Below the pieces are notes generated by a model. That model was not told the DNA's origin, ran no database searches, and saw only the letters and a program-made list of their open reading frames with translations. Shown here in pieces: positions 62,245-64,000 of a DNA stretch of 64,000 bases. This DNA comes from Glandiceps talaboti (lineage: Eukaryota > Hemichordata > Enteropneusta > Spengelidae). A program made the position numbers and the translations under genes. Every line of letters begins with the position of its first letter. Position 1 is the stretch's first letter. Location of the stretch: positions 651,383 to 715,382 of the forward strand of contig NC_135567.1 in assembly GCF_964340395.1 (NCBI RefSeq), in the 5' to 3' direction.

Positions 62245-62745
62245 TGTATGTACATGTATGTATGTATGTATGTATGTATGTATGTATGTATGTATGTATG
62301 TATGTATGTATGTATGCATGTATGCGTGCGTGTGTATGTATGTATGTGTGTATGTATGTATGTATGTATGTATGTATGTATGTATGTATGTGTATATATG
62401 TGTGTATGTATGTATGTATGTATGTATGTATGGATGTACGTACGTACGTACGTACGTACGTATGTATGTATGTATGTATGTATGTATGTATGTATGTGTG
62501 TATGTATGTATGTATGTATGTATGTATGTGTTTATGTGTGTGTATGTATGTATGTATGTATGTATGTATGTATGTATGTATACATGTATGTATGTATGTA
62601 TGTATGTATGTATGTGTGTATGTGTGTATGTATGTATGTATGTATGTATGTATGTATGTATGTATGTGTGTATGTATGTATGTATGTATGTATGTATGTA
62701 TGTATGTATGTATGTATGTGTATGTATGTATGTATGTATATATGA
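62245..62745. repeat. (TATG)n microsatellite, about 500 bp
   Basis: Long tetranucleotide array with a short (TACG)n insert at 62438-62461, about 550 bp upstream of the start codon. Open frames in all phases on both strands are artefacts. Confidence 0.97.
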
Positions 62746-62759
62746 GAGCGAGTACATGT

Positions 62760-63360
62760 CTCTTTTAAAACACTAGATTACTTTGTTTCATATCAGTATA
62801 TGTCAATAAACACGTGTTAAAATGGAAGCACGGTCACTGCAATGTGTAAACTACTTGTACAATAACAAACGACCGGCGGTAAGCTTATTACTTTACATTA
62901 TAACGCAAAATTCGGTTGGAGAGCCAATGAAGATGAGACTGACACATCACATGACCTGCATCATAGTGAGCCGAATTCAGAACAATTCCATTATTGTATA
63001 GCAATAAGGTTATAATATAGGTTAAAAAACTAAATTCTTTTACTTTGTGTGTTTGTGCATGTGGGGGGGGGTGCGGGGGGGGCGTGCGGGGGGGGGGGGG
63101 ATTAGTCATTTTGGTTCTCATCCTACAACACTTATGGTGTTTTGTACTCCTAAATATAAATGTTTCTTGTTTAAAATGTCAAATTGAGAAATGGAAAAGT
63201 TTCTATGGTAATAAAATAACTATTTCTTTTCTCACATACTGACTTTGTATTAAAAAACATCTACTGTTGCAAACGCTGGAAGTGACAAAATACGTAGCCA
63301 AGTTTTGTTTTAAATCTTACACAAACTATGAGCATTTTATTTCAATAAAGTTCTGGTCAG
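62760..63360. other. 5' flank, G-tract and unique sequence
   Basis: No gene recognised. Interrupted G tracts lie at 63063-63100 on the plus strand. Confidence 0.6.
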
Positions 63361-63545
63361 AAAATCATCATCATCATCACCACCACCATCATCACCATTG
63401 CCGCCATTGCCATGGCCACCATCACCACCACCACGTCCATCATTGCCACCATCATTTCCAACACCGCTACCGCCACCACCACCACAACCACCACTATTGC
63501 CATTGCCAGGACCACGACCACCACCACTACCACACTGCCACCACA
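63361..63545. repeat. (CAT/CAC/CCA)n trinucleotide tract
   Basis: Imperfect trinucleotide repeat giving histidine- or proline-rich frames that are not genes. Confidence 0.92.
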
Positions 63546-63773
63546 TTGTTGTACTTATGCACAACTTGAGTAGTGTGCACGCACAAACTCCAAATTTGTG
63601 TCAAGTTCGTTGCATTTTACTAATTTCGAAATGTCGTATCATTTCTAATTGTAGTTGCAGACTCACATAACTCAGATATAATTGCTAAAATCACACGGAT
63701 CGATGCTATTGTTGATAAAATATGTGCTCTGGAATGACATGCCATGATGAATTATATTTAAACTAACCATCGA

Positions 63774-64000
63774 TGTATTAGGGGTGAAAAGTGTGTGTGT
63801 GTTTGTCTCTCTGTGTGTGTCTGTATCACCATTTTCTAAAAAAAAACCGGCTGGATCAATTCGAACGAAATTTGGTAGATCCATTCCGTTGGGTAATGGC
63901 AGGAACTGATAAGGTTTTGGTAAACAATCAATGAATATTAATGAGCAATTTTGTAATTAATGGTTTTCGGTAATTAGGCTATATCTCAAGAATGCACACT
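63774..64000 (+). repeat. dispersed repeat, same family as 4118-4330, cut by window edge
   Basis: Same order of blocks as 4118-4330, including CGGCTGGATCAATTCGAACG, GAATATTAATGAGCAATTT and a TTTTCGGTAATTAGG block. It continues past the window. Confidence 0.8.

Noticed and set aside
62092-62776. Frames of 169-221 codons made of repeated tetranucleotide-encoded residues
   Set aside because: (TATG)n microsatellite, open in all frames.

Overview
This is a eukaryotic window, almost certainly from a marine invertebrate animal. The evidence is spliced minus-strand exons with canonical metazoan splice sites, fragments of non-LTR retrotransposons, small inverted-repeat DNA transposons, and a very heavy load of simple and tandem repeats. 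By my estimate more than half of the window is tandem repeat. I cannot fix the species; an amphioxus-like or other marine invertebrate genome is a guess.

One real gene is present. It is a membrane-anchored M1 zinc aminopeptidase (aminopeptidase N type) on the minus strand, running from the start codon at 61703 leftwards and leaving the window at position 1. Seven coding exons can be placed to the base: 61057-61703, 23016-23310, 20371-20491, 18484-18638, 16950-17063, 10284-10418 and 9408-9539. They join in phase to 533 codons. These cover the cytoplasmic tail, the transmembrane anchor, the N-terminal domain and almost all of the catalytic domain: GAMEN 365-369, HELAH 401-405, third zinc ligand E424, catalytic tyrosine Y487. 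The remaining C-terminal part was not found and should lie beyond position 1.

Layout from left to right. 1-9407 is intron 7, with a 40-bp array, a 43-bp array, dispersed repeats and a foldback. 9408-20491 holds exons 7 to 3 and introns 6 to 3. 20492-23015 is intron 2, with a transposon of about 1.8 kb. 23311-61056 is intron 1 (37.7 kb), with at least ten minisatellites (20, 28, 32, 96, 27, 33, about 48, 55, 35 and 38 bp units), a broken retrotransposon and a nested inverted-repeat element cluster. 61704-64000 is the 5' flank, with microsatellites and a dispersed repeat.

The most unusual structure is in introns 3, 4, 5 and 6, four consecutive introns. Each starts with a tandem array whose unit is a copy of the exon-intron junction itself, so the 5' splice site is repeated 3 to about 248 times directly downstream of the true donor. 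Exon 5 also has its 3' splice site copied in 44-bp units, so it is flanked by splice-site repeats on both sides. Continued translation past each true donor meets a stop codon within a few codons (15 in intron 6), so correct splicing must choose the exon-proximal site among many near-identical ones. This is the best candidate in the window for a previously undescribed or under-described system.
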